Source: Micropruina sp. (GTDB taxonomy: Bacteria; Actinomycetota; Actinomycetes; Propionibacteriales; Propionibacteriaceae). Taken from it: 51,882 nt of DNA. Position 1 is the first letter of the stretch. Every line of letters starts with the position of its first letter. The stretch spans positions 1-51,882 of the forward strand of contig JADJTO010000016.1 of the NCBI GenBank assembly GCA_016711105.1. The letters are read 5' to 3'. The translations under genes and the position numbers were made by a program. Under the pieces are notes generated by a model, which was not told the DNA's origin, did no database searches, and saw nothing but the letters and a program-made list of their open reading frames with translations. Positions 17,574 through 26,208 of this stretch are shown in pieces.

Positions 17574-18601
17574 CAGCGGCCACCAAACCCGAACGCTTCA
17601 TCCACACCCACTCCGCGGCCGTGGTCGATACCGCGACCGGTGGTGTCCTGGGCGAGATCACGGTGGATGCGACAGTCGAGGGCTATGCCGAGCTCGTGGA
17701 GTTCGCCAACGGCTATCCGATCTTGCGGGCCTGGGCGGTCGAGGGGACCGGTGGCCACGGCGCTGGCCTGAGTCGTCACCTGCTCGAGACAGCCGAGATC
17801 GTCATCGAGTTGGACCGCCCCAAACGGGCCGCGCGCCGCAACGGCGCGAAGTCCGATCCGCTCGATGCGATCCGCGCTGCACGTGAAGCGATGGCTCGAC
17901 CCAGGTTGGGAACTCCGCGCAGCGGCGGCGAACGCCAAGCACTGTCGGTACTCCTGGCTGCTCGCCGCTCCGCGATCAACGCCTCCACCGAGGCACAGCT
18001 GCAGGTCTTCAGCCTGGTGATCGCCGCACCCGAACCCATCCGAGTTCGGTTCCGTGGTCAGAAGCTTGCCGCGATGCTCAACACCGCATCGAACCTCAGA
18101 GTGCACACCTCCTGGGACACCGAGACGACCAGCACGGTCGTGGCGCTGCGGACCTTGGCTCGCCGCGCGCACGCGATGCTGAAGGAGGCACGGGAGCTGC
18201 AGAAGGCCATCGTGACCATCATCCGCAACTGGCGTCCTGACCTGCTCGAGGAGTTCGGCGTCGGACCGATCGTGGCTGCGACGGTGTTGTGCGCCTGGTC
18301 CCATCCCGGCCGGATCCACTCCGAGGCAGCCTTCGCGATGCTTGCCGGCGTGGCACCGATCCCGGCGAACAGTGGCCAAGTCACCACCCGGCACCGACTG
18401 AACCGCTACGGCGACCGGAACCTCAACACGGCCTTGCATACCGTGGTGCGGAGCCGGATCCAGTACCAGCCAACCACCCGCGCCTACGTCGCCCGTCGCA
18501 CCGAGGAAGGAAAGACCAGCCGAGAGATCAAACGCTGCCTCGCCCGCTACGTCGCCCGCGACCTCTACCGCCTACTCGAAAACGGAGCCTCAGCGGCTTG
18601 A
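17570..18601 (+). CDS. IS110-family transposase, 5'-truncated
   Basis: IS110 transposases combine a RuvC-like DEDD nuclease with a C-terminal Tnp20 domain holding a catalytic Ser. Here the first usable ATG (17570) overlaps the IS3 orfB stop, and the first residues (MTAATKPERF) come from the IS3 end. Typical members begin with a GVD-T/P-H motif containing the first catalytic Asp. This copy starts just after it at IHTHSAAVVDTATGGVLGEI, so that Asp is missing. Later motifs are present: RAWAVEGTGGHGAGLSR (Glu), NGAKSDPLDAIRAAREAM (Asp pair), and FGVGPIVAATVLCAWSHPGR with FAMLAGVAPIPANSGQ in Tnp20. The frame is intact but the enzyme is probably inactive. Confidence 0.8.
   Translation: MTAATKPERFIHTHSAAVVDTATGGVLGEITVDATVEGYAELVEFANGYPILRAWAVEGTGGHGAGLSRHLLETAEIVIELDRPKRAARRNGAKSDPLDAIRAAREAMARPRLGTPRSGGERQALSVLLAARRSAINASTEAQLQVFSLVIAAPEPIRVRFRGQKLAAMLNTASNLRVHTSWDTETTSTVVALRTLARRAHAMLKEARELQKAIVTIIRNWRPDLLEEFGVGPIVAATVLCAWSHPGRIHSEAAFAMLAGVAPIPANSGQVTTRHRLNRYGDRNLNTALHTVVRSRIQYQPTTRAYVARRTEEGKTSREIKRCLARYVARDLYRLLENGASAA
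17578..17600 (-). repeat. IS3 right inverted repeat
   Basis: The 23-bp end pairs with 12734-12756 (GGCCAC, then ACCCGAACGCTTCA). It falls inside the start of the IS110 reading frame. Confidence 0.7.
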
Positions 18602-18708
18602 CGAAGCATAGGAGCGTCGCATCCGGGCGCAGGGCCGACCGTGCGCATCTCAGTCCTGAGCGACACGACCTCGGGCCGACCATGCAGTGTCCGACACCGC
18701 GAATGGCC

Positions 18709-19055
18709 CCCGGCCAGATGCTCGGCACCGAACCGGCGAGCTAGCCCCGCGGCGGTCGTGGACGCCAGCACCGGCACCGCCGAGAGCTCGACCGCGGCCG
18801 CATCCGCACGCTGCCGATCCAAGGAGACCAGCGCATCGGAGCCCAGCAGTTGGGACTGCGCCATCCCGACCAGCAGCTCCCCGGCACTCGCGCCGCGCTC
18901 ACGCTTCTTAAGCGAGCCGATGCCGCGGTCGAGCCGGCCGACCACGTCGAGCTTGTCGCCGGACTCCGCGATCGCCGCGACCCCGAGGTCGCGGTCAGCG
19001 ATGGGTCCGGCGCGCCGATCCGAACACGCTGGCGTCCCTGCTTCCGGGCAGACAT
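18709..19055 (-). pseudogene. IS1380-type transposase N-terminal fragment
   Basis: The start is ATG 19055 (MSARKQGRQRVRIGAPDPSL), continuing in a second frame as GVAAIAESGDKLDVVGRLDR, KKRERGASAGELLVGMAQSQ and PVLASTTAAGLARRFGAEHL. This is the N-terminal region of IS1380-family DDE transposases. One base is missing from the run at 18981-18984. Similarity stops at about 18709 with no catalytic domain, so it is a dead remnant. About 100 bp between it and the IS110 gene is unassigned. Confidence 0.6.
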
Positions 19056-19427
19056 GCGACGACGTACTCTCTTTACCGACAGGGTGCTCTTTCCGCTCGG
19101 CAATCGATGGCCTCAGCAACCTCGATTCTCCAAGCAGGACGGGCACTCTCGTCGTCTCACACGCGGATCACAACGGCACTTCTCGCGGCGGATCCGGGTC
19201 TGATATGCACGCCGGACGCACGGATTACGAACGAGAAGGCATCAGGGAATGATTACGCGCATAGTCGTTAAGGGGTACCGCCTCTTTGTGGATTTCGAGC
19301 TGGAACCAAACGCGGGCACCAACATCGTCGTCGGCGACAACGAGTCGGGGAAGTCCTCGCTGCTGGAAGCGATCTCGCTGGCGCTGACCGGCAGGATCAA
19401 CGGACGGTGGGCCCAGGATGAGCTCAA

Positions 19428-20895
19428 GAGCAATGATCAGAACCTGTGGATGGCCCTCGGCCGGGTGACGTGAAGGAGCGCACCTTCCCGAGGATGATCT
19501 GAGGTACCAAACGAATCTGATCAAGAGCCGGCGTTGGCGCGCTGGTTCGGAAAGGTACGCCTGTGCTCAAGGTAGTCCAGGAGGAGAACGAGTCCAAGCA
19601 GCACGCCCCGGCAGCGGTGGGTGGGGCGCTGCTGGACGAGCTGGTCCGAGACGGCGCGCGGGCGATGCTCGCGGCGGCGTTGCAGGCCGAGGTGGCCGCC
19701 TACATCGAAGCCCATGCCGACCAGGTCGACGAGGCGGGTCGCCGGCTGGTGGTCCGCAACGGCTACCATGCCGGGCGGGAGGTGGCCACGGCCGCGGGTG
19801 CGGTGCCGGTACGGGCGCCGCGGGTCAACGACAAGCGCGTCGACGAGGTCAGCGGCGAGCGGACGCGGTTCTCCTCGGCGATCCTGCCGGCGTGGGCCCG
19901 CAAGTCCCCGCAGGTCGCCGAGGTGCTGCCGCTGCTGTACCTGCACGGGCTGTCGTCGGGGGATTTCGTGCCGGCGTTGGAGCAGTTTCTGGGCTCGGCA
20001 GCGGGCCTGTCCGCGGCGACGGTCACCCGGCTGACCGTGCAGTGGCAGGACGAGGCCGCCGCGTTCGCGAAACGGTCGCTACAGGGCAGCGACTACGTCT
20101 ACTGCTGGGTCGACGGCATCCACGTGAAGGTCCGCCTGGAGCAGGACAAGGTGTGCCTGCTGGTGATGATCGGTGTACGCGCCGACGGGCACAAGGAGCT
20201 GATCGCGCTGTCCGACGGGTTCCGCGAGTCGTCCGAGTCGTGGGCCGACCTGCTGCGCGACTGCAAACGCCGCGGCATGCGCGCCCCGGTCCTGGCCGTG
20301 GGTGACGGGGCGCTGGGGTTCTGGAAGGCGCTGCGCGAGGTGTTCCCGGACACCAAGGAGCAAAGGTGTTGGTTCCACGTCCAGGCGAATGTCCTTGCCG
20401 CACTGCCCAAGTCGGCGCACCCCGGGGCGAAGGCCGCTCTCGCGGAGATCTTCAACGCCGAGGACAAGGACCACGCCCGCAAGGCCGCCACGGCGTTCGA
20501 GGCCGGCTACGGCGCCAAGTGGCCCAAGGCAACGGCGAAGATCACCGAGCACCTGGACGTGCTGCTGGCGTTCTATGACTACCCCGCCGAGCACTGGATC
20601 CACCTGCGCACCACCAACCCGATCGAGTCCACGTTCGCCACCGTGCGCCTGCGGCAGCGGGTCACCAAAGGCCCCGGCTCCAGGGCCGCCGGAGTGGCCA
20701 TGGCCTTCAAGCTCATCGAATCCGCACAGGCCCGCTGGCGTGCCGTCAACGCGCCCCACCTCGTCGCGTTGGTCCGCGCCGGCGCCACCTTCGAGAAGGG
20801 CAAACTCGTCGAGCGACCCGACAACCCAGCCGAGGAGATCGGAGGTGGTCAGCAAGTCGCATGACACGCCGATCCACAACTCTTGACTATTGCTC
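19428..20895 (+). mobile_element. IS256-family insertion sequence with 9-bp target duplication
   Basis: The 1468-bp element starts GAGCAATGATCAG and its inverted right end reads GAGCAATAGTCAAG, with TGTGGAT shared further in. TGAGCTCAA directly flanks both sides (19419-19427 and 20896-20904), a 9-bp duplication typical of IS256. Collapsing one copy restores the OLD reading frame exactly (DELNPYWFN), so the site of insertion is certain. Confidence 0.9.
19563..20864 (+). CDS. IS256-family (Mutator-type) transposase
   Basis: A 433-aa intact DDE transposase. It contains GGALLDELVRDGARAMLAAA, RNGYHAGREVATAAGAVPVR, and the first catalytic Asp in DYVYCWVDGIHVKVRLEQDK. The second Asp is in PVLAVGDGALGFWKALREVF, followed by the conserved QRCWFHVQANVLAALP. 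The catalytic Glu is in RTTNPIESTFATVRLRQRVT. Start is GTG 19563 (MLKVVQEENESKQHAP). It is the only gene of the element, and its complete motifs suggest the element may still be active. Confidence 0.95.
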   Translation: MLKVVQEENESKQHAPAAVGGALLDELVRDGARAMLAAALQAEVAAYIEAHADQVDEAGRRLVVRNGYHAGREVATAAGAVPVRAPRVNDKRVDEVSGERTRFSSAILPAWARKSPQVAEVLPLLYLHGLSSGDFVPALEQFLGSAAGLSAATVTRLTVQWQDEAAAFAKRSLQGSDYVYCWVDGIHVKVRLEQDKVCLLVMIGVRADGHKELIALSDGFRESSESWADLLRDCKRRGMRAPVLAVGDGALGFWKALREVFPDTKEQRCWFHVQANVLAALPKSAHPGAKAALAEIFNAEDKDHARKAATAFEAGYGAKWPKATAKITEHLDVLLAFYDYPAEHWIHLRTTNPIESTFATVRLRQRVTKGPGSRAAGVAMAFKLIESAQARWRAVNAPHLVALVRAGATFEKGKLVERPDNPAEEIGGGQQVA

Positions 20896-22324
20896 TGAGC
20901 TCAACCCATACTGGTTCAACGTCGCAGCGGTTGAGAGTTACTTCGCGTCGTTGGACACCGGATCGCCGCTGCCTCCGCCCGAGATCCTGATCGAGCTGTA
21001 CCTCACCAACGACGTCGATTCGCTGCAGTACCTCCTCGGCGTTCACAACAGTCGCCAGGACAAGGTGCCCGGCGTGAAGGTGCACATCGCACCGAACCCC
21101 GACTACGCCGAGGAGTTCGCTGACTACCTGGCCGACCAGGACCGGCCGGCGATCCTGCCCACCGAGTGGTACAGCGTGGACTGGCGGCAGTTCTCGGACG
21201 AGCGGCTCACCCGGCGGCCGAAGGAGCTGGGAGTGTCCGTGATCGACTCGCGAACGGTCCGTTCGGCGGCCGGCATTGACTATCACACGCGGGAGATGCT
21301 GAAGGACTTCATCGAGCCCAAGGAGTCGGCGGCCGTCGCCGTGGCGCACCGCAGGGCCCGGCACGTCATCAGCACGGAGACGCTCAAGTCCGTCAACGAG
21401 CGGATCGCGGAGAAGGGCAACGCGCTGCACGACAAGCCGATCGGTCTGCACATGGACCAGTCGGCCAGCGCGTCCTGGGAGCAGAGCATCGTGCCGCAGG
21501 TCGCCGACGTACCGTTCGCGATGGCCGGGCAGGGGCAGCAGGCGGCCATCAAGGTGGCCTTGGCCATGAACCGCTCAGCCGACAGCACCGCATACGCCCT
21601 GATCGAGGAACCGGAGAATCACCTGTCGCACACCCGGCTGACCAGGCTTGTCAATCGCATCGAGGCGCTGGCCGGTGATCGTCAGGTCTTCCTGACCACG
21701 CACAGCTCATTCGTCCTGAACCGGCTGGGGCTCGACAATCTGGTGCTGTTGCACCGGGGACCCGGGCCCACCTCGGAGCCTTGCCAGCGGACACCGTCAA
21801 GTACTTCAAGCGCCTCTCGGGCTACGACACCCTGCGCCTGGTGTTGGCCGAGAAGGTCGTCATGGTGGAGGGCCCGTCCGACGAGATGGTCTTCGAGCGT
21901 GCGTTCCACGACAAGCACGGGAAGGTGCCGATGGCGCTGGGCGTCGACGTGATCTCAATGGCCGGGGTGTCTCTGAAGCGCGGCATGCAGCTCTGCTTCA
22001 CCCTGAAGCGGCACGCCGCCGCCATCCGTGACAACGACGGCAAGGAGCCCGAACACTGGCGGGCGCCGATCGGGGAGCTACTGGAGAAGGGCGTGCGGGA
22101 GGTCTTCATCGGGGAGGTCACAGACGGGGAGACGCTCGAGCCGCAGTTTGCGAAGGTCAACGACGACGACGCCCTGCGCCAGCTGTTCGACATCACCGAC
22201 GACGACAAGACGACCGTCGACTGGATGAAGGCGCACAAGACCGACTGGGCGCTGACGCTCGACGAACACCCAGAGGTGACCGTGTCGTACCCGGGTACAT
22301 CAGCGACGCCGTGGACTTCGTGTC

Positions 22325-23419
22325 ATGACGAACACGGCGACGCTCGCGGTCGCCGGAGCACGAAAGACGCAGTCGATCGTCGAGGCCTGCGCGGGAGGTG
22401 ACCCCGCTGCCCGCCGGCTCGTCCTGACGTACACGCTGTCGGGCCAACTGGACCTGGAGCGACGTTTGCGTGCCGCTGGCCCAGCCGCACGCGTCCCCGA
22501 GGTCTGCGGGTGGTATGCCTTCCTGCTCAGGCCCTGGGTACGGCCGTTCCTACCCCTGATGTACTCGGGCAGGAGGCTGGGCGGTCTCAACTTCGATGGG
22601 CTCCCCCAGAGGAATAGCCAGGGGATCGTGATCGCGTCGGGGGAAGATCGCTTCCTCGATGGTGACTCCCGGGCCTACAAGCGCTTCCTGTCGAAGCTGG
22701 CCATCGACGTGGCAGACGCCGCGGACGGCACGGTGATCACAAGGCTTCAGCGCATGTACGACGAGATCTACGTCGACGAGATTCAGGACATGACGGGGTA
22801 CGACCTCGACATCCTGGAACGTCTGCTCGGGTCGACGAGCGTCATCCGCATGGTCGGCGACATGCGACAGTCAGTCTTCAGCACCAACGCACAGGATCCG
22901 CGGCACAAGAAGTACCGCGGGCTCGGGATGCTTGATTGGTTCGAGGTGCAGAGGAAGGCCGAGCGACTCGAAGTCGACTACTCGTCGACCACCTGGCGCT
23001 CCGTTCAAGCCGTCGCGACGTTCTCTGACTCGATCTTCGATCCGGCGCTCAAGTTCCCAGCAACGGAGTCGGCCCAGGACAAGTCGTCCGAGCACGACGG
23101 TGTGTTCGCCCTAGCGTCCGAGCACGCCGCCGCCTACATCGAGCAGTACCGGCCCTTTCTCCTGCGTCAGACGGTCGCGACGGCGCTACCCGAGGGCATC
23201 ACAGCGACCAACTTCGGCATCGCCAAGGGCCAGACGCACGATCGGGTTCTGATCTTCACGACCAAGCCAATGCGTGACTTCCTGGCAAAGGGCACACTGC
23301 TTGCGGGCGAGTCCGCCTGCGGCCTGTACGTCGGGGTTACACGAGCGATCTACAGCGTGGCATTCGTGATGCCAGACCCCGATGCCAGCTACCTCACTGT
23401 GTGGACGCCACCGGGCTAA
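22325..23419 (+). CDS. UvrD/PcrA-like superfamily 1 helicase (Gabija GajB-like)
   Basis: A 364-aa compact SF1 helicase-like protein. The Walker A region is atypical (LAVAGARKTQSIVEACA, without the usual GxGKT). Walker B is IYVDEIQDMTGYDLDILERL, followed by SVIRMVGDMRQSVFSTNAQD. A C-terminal motif VI-like CGLYVGVTRAIYSVAFV ends the protein. ATG 22325 overlaps the OLD stop (ATGA). A class 2 OLD protein coupled to such a helicase is the Gabija pattern. It is shorter than Bacillus GajB (about 490 aa), and this short version may be a sub-family. The frame is intact, but its partner is disrupted. Confidence 0.8.
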   Translation: MTNTATLAVAGARKTQSIVEACAGGDPAARRLVLTYTLSGQLDLERRLRAAGPAARVPEVCGWYAFLLRPWVRPFLPLMYSGRRLGGLNFDGLPQRNSQGIVIASGEDRFLDGDSRAYKRFLSKLAIDVADAADGTVITRLQRMYDEIYVDEIQDMTGYDLDILERLLGSTSVIRMVGDMRQSVFSTNAQDPRHKKYRGLGMLDWFEVQRKAERLEVDYSSTTWRSVQAVATFSDSIFDPALKFPATESAQDKSSEHDGVFALASEHAAAYIEQYRPFLLRQTVATALPEGITATNFGIAKGQTHDRVLIFTTKPMRDFLAKGTLLAGESACGLYVGVTRAIYSVAFVMPDPDASYLTVWTPPG

Positions 23420-24028
23420 CTAGCCCACGAGCCGGTAGGGCCTGCTAAGGAACCGGCGTCATTCTGGGCGCTGTGACGCAGCCCCGGAGTGGGCGGAAGG
23501 CGGCGGGGCTTGGGCACCCGGGATCGAGCGCCCCGACAAGCCGAACGGTCCACGTGGGAGAGGCATGTAGCTGTGCGGCCTGGCCGGCGCGTCTCGCATG
23601 CCCGGTGCGTGCGCGATCTGCGGGTGCCTTTGACGGGTCCGGGTCGTCACTCAGTTAGGGGGCCTCACCGCCTTCCTTCGCCCGCTCCGCGGGTTACGGC
23701 TGCCTCAGCGTTCGCGCGGCCGTTCAGTGTGCCGCTGGTCGCGATGTCTGCGTGGGTACGCGTGGCGAAGACGGTGTTCGACGCATGTGGGCCGTGTTCC
23801 CCGGGCAGGCCTGCACTGGCCTCAGGTAGCGCAGCGTCTCGTTAACGACGCCGCTGCGCAAGGGGGCTCCGCCCATCGGTTTCAACTTTCGGGGGGACGT
23901 CCTCTGACCTGCGTCAACTGCCGTGTATGGGGCCGTCCCCCACGTCCCCCCGCCTGGGGTGGGGACGAGTGCGGGGATGCCTGAGCGGGACCTTTCGGGC
24001 CGTGTCACTACGGCGAAAGGACATCGCG
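23420..24028. other. intergenic region at start of conjugation operon
   Basis: A 609-bp gap with no convincing gene. It holds a perfect hairpin (23829-23859) and a GC-rich stretch with GTCCCC and GGGGAC arms around 23945-23970. It sits between the defence cargo and the transfer operon, a place where a promoter or a transfer origin could lie. No relaxase-site homology was recognised. Confidence 0.45.
23829..23859. repeat. 8-bp perfect hairpin with palindromic loop
   Basis: GCGCAGCG (23829-23836) pairs with CGCTGCGC (23852-23859). The 15-nt loop contains the palindrome TCGTTAACGA. Could be an operator or structural element; function unknown. Confidence 0.5.
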
Positions 24029-24835
24029 ATGAGCGTCGCAACGCAGCTCGGTTTGACGGACCCCGATCGTGGTCTTCTCGGCCAGGCCCGGCATCGGTGG
24101 GCTGGTTGGTGTGGACAGCATCCGGGGCTGCGGGTTGTGGATGACCTGCTGGACTTGCCGGGGTGGCTGCGGGCGGCGGACAAGGCCCACGCCGACGACG
24201 TGCTCCATGTTCTGGCGGTGTTGGCCAGCCCGTCTGGGGGTGGCGACGACGTCGCGGCGGGGGCGTTGGCGTGGGTGCTGCTGCCGGGGGTTTGTGTGGT
24301 CGCGCACCGTCTGCGGGGGCTGTCCGGCCGGATCGATGAGGTTGTCGCCGCGCAGCTGTGGATCGAGGTCCGGGCCTTCCCGTGGCAGCGTCAGCGCAAG
24401 GTCGCGGCGAACATCGTGATGAACACCCGCCGCGGGGTGCTGCGTGAGTTGGGGGTGGGTGCGCATCTGCGCGAGGTGGACCCGACGTGGGCGCGGACGG
24501 TCCCGGTTGAGCCGGCCGCTGACGTGTGGCGGGTCGTCGAAACGCGCGCCACACCTTCTGGCCCAAGCGCGGGGGCTGAGCTGGCTGCGGTGATGGCGTG
24601 GGCGGTGGCCGAGGGCGTCATCGACGAGGGGGACCGGGACCTGCTGGTCGCCTTGGCTGTGGCGGCCGACGAGGCGGGTGTGACCCGCAGCGGCTGCGGT
24701 CAGGGGGGCTTGTGCTCTCGAAGGGTGGCGGCCGCGGTCGCTGCTCGGGTGGGGGTGTCGGCGTCGACGGTCCGGCGCCGGGCCACCCGGAGTCTGCGGG
24801 CGGTGGCGTCCGCCTACGGGCAGATCCCGGCGTGA
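24029..24835 (+). CDS. helix-turn-helix protein of the conjugation operon
   Basis: A 268-aa protein starting at ATG 24029, preceded by GCGAAAGGA. The C-terminal part reads SRRVAAAVAARVGVSASTVR followed by RRATRSLRAVASAYG, a helix-turn-helix resembling sigma-factor region 4. The N-terminal part is helical (VVDDLLDLPGWLRAADKAHA; ALAWVLLPGVCVVAHRLRGL), and WIEVRAFPWQRQRKVAANIV resembles a DNA-binding region of mobile-element regulators. As first gene of the transfer cluster it is a reasonable candidate for its regulator. No family name is certain. Frame intact. Confidence 0.55.
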   Translation: MSVATQLGLTDPDRGLLGQARHRWAGWCGQHPGLRVVDDLLDLPGWLRAADKAHADDVLHVLAVLASPSGGGDDVAAGALAWVLLPGVCVVAHRLRGLSGRIDEVVAAQLWIEVRAFPWQRQRKVAANIVMNTRRGVLRELGVGAHLREVDPTWARTVPVEPAADVWRVVETRATPSGPSAGAELAAVMAWAVAEGVIDEGDRDLLVALAVAADEAGVTRSGCGQGGLCSRRVAAAVAARVGVSASTVRRRATRSLRAVASAYGQIPA

Positions 24836-24881
24836 CCGGTGAGCCCCCACAGTCCGGGGATGGCTTAAGGGCTGCGAGGTG

Positions 24882-25085
24882 ATGACCGTGACCGTAGACC
24901 CGAACCTGGCCGCGCTGGTGCGTCAGGCCCGCGACGAGGACGCCGCCGTGGCGGACCTGGAGGGGTGCCTGCAGCGGTTGCGCCGTGCCCGCGCCGCGCA
25001 GAGCGCCCTGGCGCACCTGCCCGCCGAGCAGCTGCGCGCCGTCCTGCAGGTCCGGCGGGCCGACCTGGACGGGGGCCGGCGATGA
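24882..25085 (+). CDS. small helical protein of the conjugation operon
   Basis: A 67-aa protein (MTVTVDPNLAALVRQARDED) with a heptad-like helix DLEGCLQRLRRARAAQSALA, probably a short coiled coil. An in-frame GTG directly upstream (24879) could also start it. Its stop overlaps the next gene as ATGA. No family recognised. Confidence 0.55.
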   Translation: MTVTVDPNLAALVRQARDEDAAVADLEGCLQRLRRARAAQSALAHLPAEQLRAVLQVRRADLDGGRR

Positions 25086-25915
25086 CGGCCACAGCGGCCC
25101 GGCCGGTCAGTGTCGACGAGCTGCGCCGGGCGTGGCAGGCGGTCCAGGACGGCCAGTTCCGCGGACTGCACCGGGTGACGGGTCGCCGGCCCCCGACGAC
25201 CGGGTCGCCTCCCGACGGGATGGCGTGGGCGCCGGCGGAGCCGGTGGTCCCGGTCGTGGGCTGTGTGGGCCGGGCCGGCGCGTCCACCCTGGCCCTGGCG
25301 TTGGCGACCAGGGCCGGTGACGCGCGGGTCGTCGAGTGCTGCACCGCGGCCGGGTCTGGTCTGTCGACCGCGGTGACCGCCGAGCTGGGGACCAGCCCGA
25401 CCGGCTGGGTCTTGGGTCGGCGCGACCGGGTCTGGGTCGCCCGCACCGACCGGGCCGTCCTCGGCGCCGGCGAGCTGGCTGTGCCCGACGACCCGGTCAC
25501 CGCCGTGACCGTGACCGTCGTGGATGTCGGCTGGGACCTCGACCAGGTCCTGGCGACACCGGGCTGGCTGGCCGACCGCGTCTGCCGCGCGCAGACGGTC
25601 GTCGCGGTCACTCCTGCGACGATCCCCGGCGTGCGCCGGCTCGAGACGGCCCTGACCCTGCTCGGCCCGGCCCGCGTCGTCGTCGCCGTGGTCGGCACGA
25701 CCCGCCGGCGCTGGCCTCGCGCCTTGACCGCCGCGCTCGGCCCCCACGCCGGCGCGTGCGACCGGGCCGGGCGCCTGGTCGCCATCACGACTGACCGCCG
25801 GCTGGCTGTGCGGGGTCTGGACTCCGCTCCGCTACCGGCGTCGCTGCTGCGCGCGGCGGACACCCTCCTGCGGCTGACCGCCGCAGACCACCACGAGAAG
25901 GGACACCCCGAATGA
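25082..25915 (+). CDS. P-loop-like protein of the conjugation operon
   Basis: A 277-aa protein starting at ATG 25082, coupled to the previous stop. VVPVVGCVGRAGASTLALAL is a degenerate P-loop of the ParA/MinD layout, without the canonical Lys. VTVTVVDVGWDLDQVLATPG occupies the Walker B position and QTVVAVTPATIPGVRRLETA follows as in this fold. Proteins of this type occur next to small membrane proteins in actinobacterial transfer operons. Loss of the P-loop lysine makes ATP hydrolysis doubtful. Its stop overlaps the next start (ATGA). Confidence 0.55.
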   Translation: MTATAARPVSVDELRRAWQAVQDGQFRGLHRVTGRRPPTTGSPPDGMAWAPAEPVVPVVGCVGRAGASTLALALATRAGDARVVECCTAAGSGLSTAVTAELGTSPTGWVLGRRDRVWVARTDRAVLGAGELAVPDDPVTAVTVTVVDVGWDLDQVLATPGWLADRVCRAQTVVAVTPATIPGVRRLETALTLLGPARVVVAVVGTTRRRWPRALTAALGPHAGACDRAGRLVAITTDRRLAVRGLDSAPLPASLLRAADTLLRLTAADHHEKGHPE

Positions 25916-26208
25916 CCACCCTCGCCACCGCCGTGCCTGTCCTGCCCGGCGCCGTCTGCCCGGTCGCCCCGCCCGGGGCGCAGGCCTACGCCGACACCTT
26001 GACCGGGTACGTCCTGTGGGGCGTCCTGGCCTTGATGATCGTCGGGGTCGTCGTCTCGATCGGCGCCGTCGTCGGCGGCCGGGTCTTCTCGATGCCGCAC
26101 GCGAGCAAAGCCGGGGTCGTCGGTGTCGCCGTCGTGTTCGTCGCCGCCGTCGCGTACATGGTCGTCCCGGGCATGCTGTCCGGGATCACCGGGTCGGGCT
26201 GTGTCTGA
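25912..26208 (+). CDS. small two-TM membrane protein (VirB2/TrbC-like position)
   Basis: A 98-aa protein with two hydrophobic helices: TGYVLWGVLALMIVGVVVSI (about residues 31-52) and AGVVGVAVVFVAAVAYMVVP (about 67-90). A short basic/polar loop GGRVFSMPHASK joins them. The N-terminal hydrophobic stretch may be a signal sequence. Size and topology match VirB2/TrbC-like pilin subunits or small channel components, but sequence alone does not prove this. It is coupled on both sides (ATGA before, TGATG after). Confidence 0.6.
   Translation: MTTLATAVPVLPGAVCPVAPPGAQAYADTLTGYVLWGVLALMIVGVVVSIGAVVGGRVFSMPHASKAGVVGVAVVFVAAVAYMVVPGMLSGITGSGCV

Larger units (their letters stand above)
12734..17600 (+). 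mobile_element. IS3-family insertion sequence interrupted by a RIT element
   Basis: Imperfect terminal inverted repeats bound the element: TGAAGCGTTCGGGTGTCGTG at 12734 and GGCCACCAAACCCGAACGCT, ending TCA at 17600. Inside are orfA and orfB, with orfB split by about 3.48 kb of recombinase-bearing DNA (13770-17245). Without the insert the element would be about 1.39 kb, normal for IS3. The right end lies inside the 5' region of an IS110 transposase. No convincing direct target repeat was found. Confidence 0.8.
19249..22327 (+). pseudogene. class 2 OLD nuclease (Gabija GajA-like), split by IS256 and frameshifted
   Basis: OLD proteins couple an ABC-type ATPase to a TOPRIM nuclease; next to a UvrD-like helicase they form Gabija-type anti-phage systems. 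The N-terminus MITRIVVKGYRLFVDFELEP has Walker A in GDNESGKSSLLEAISLALTG. The gene is broken after GRWAQDEL (19427) and resumes as NPYWFNVAAVESYFASLDTG. Further on are a signature-like FAMAGQGQQAAIKVA, Walker B YALIEEPENHLSH, the H-loop VFLTTHSSFVLN, and TOPRIM motifs VVMVEGPSDEMVFERAF and AAIRDNDGKEPEHW. One-base losses occur at 21767-21769 and 22293-22295. Joined length is about 534 aa, ending DAVDFVS with TGA overlapping the helicase ATG. Confidence 0.8.
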
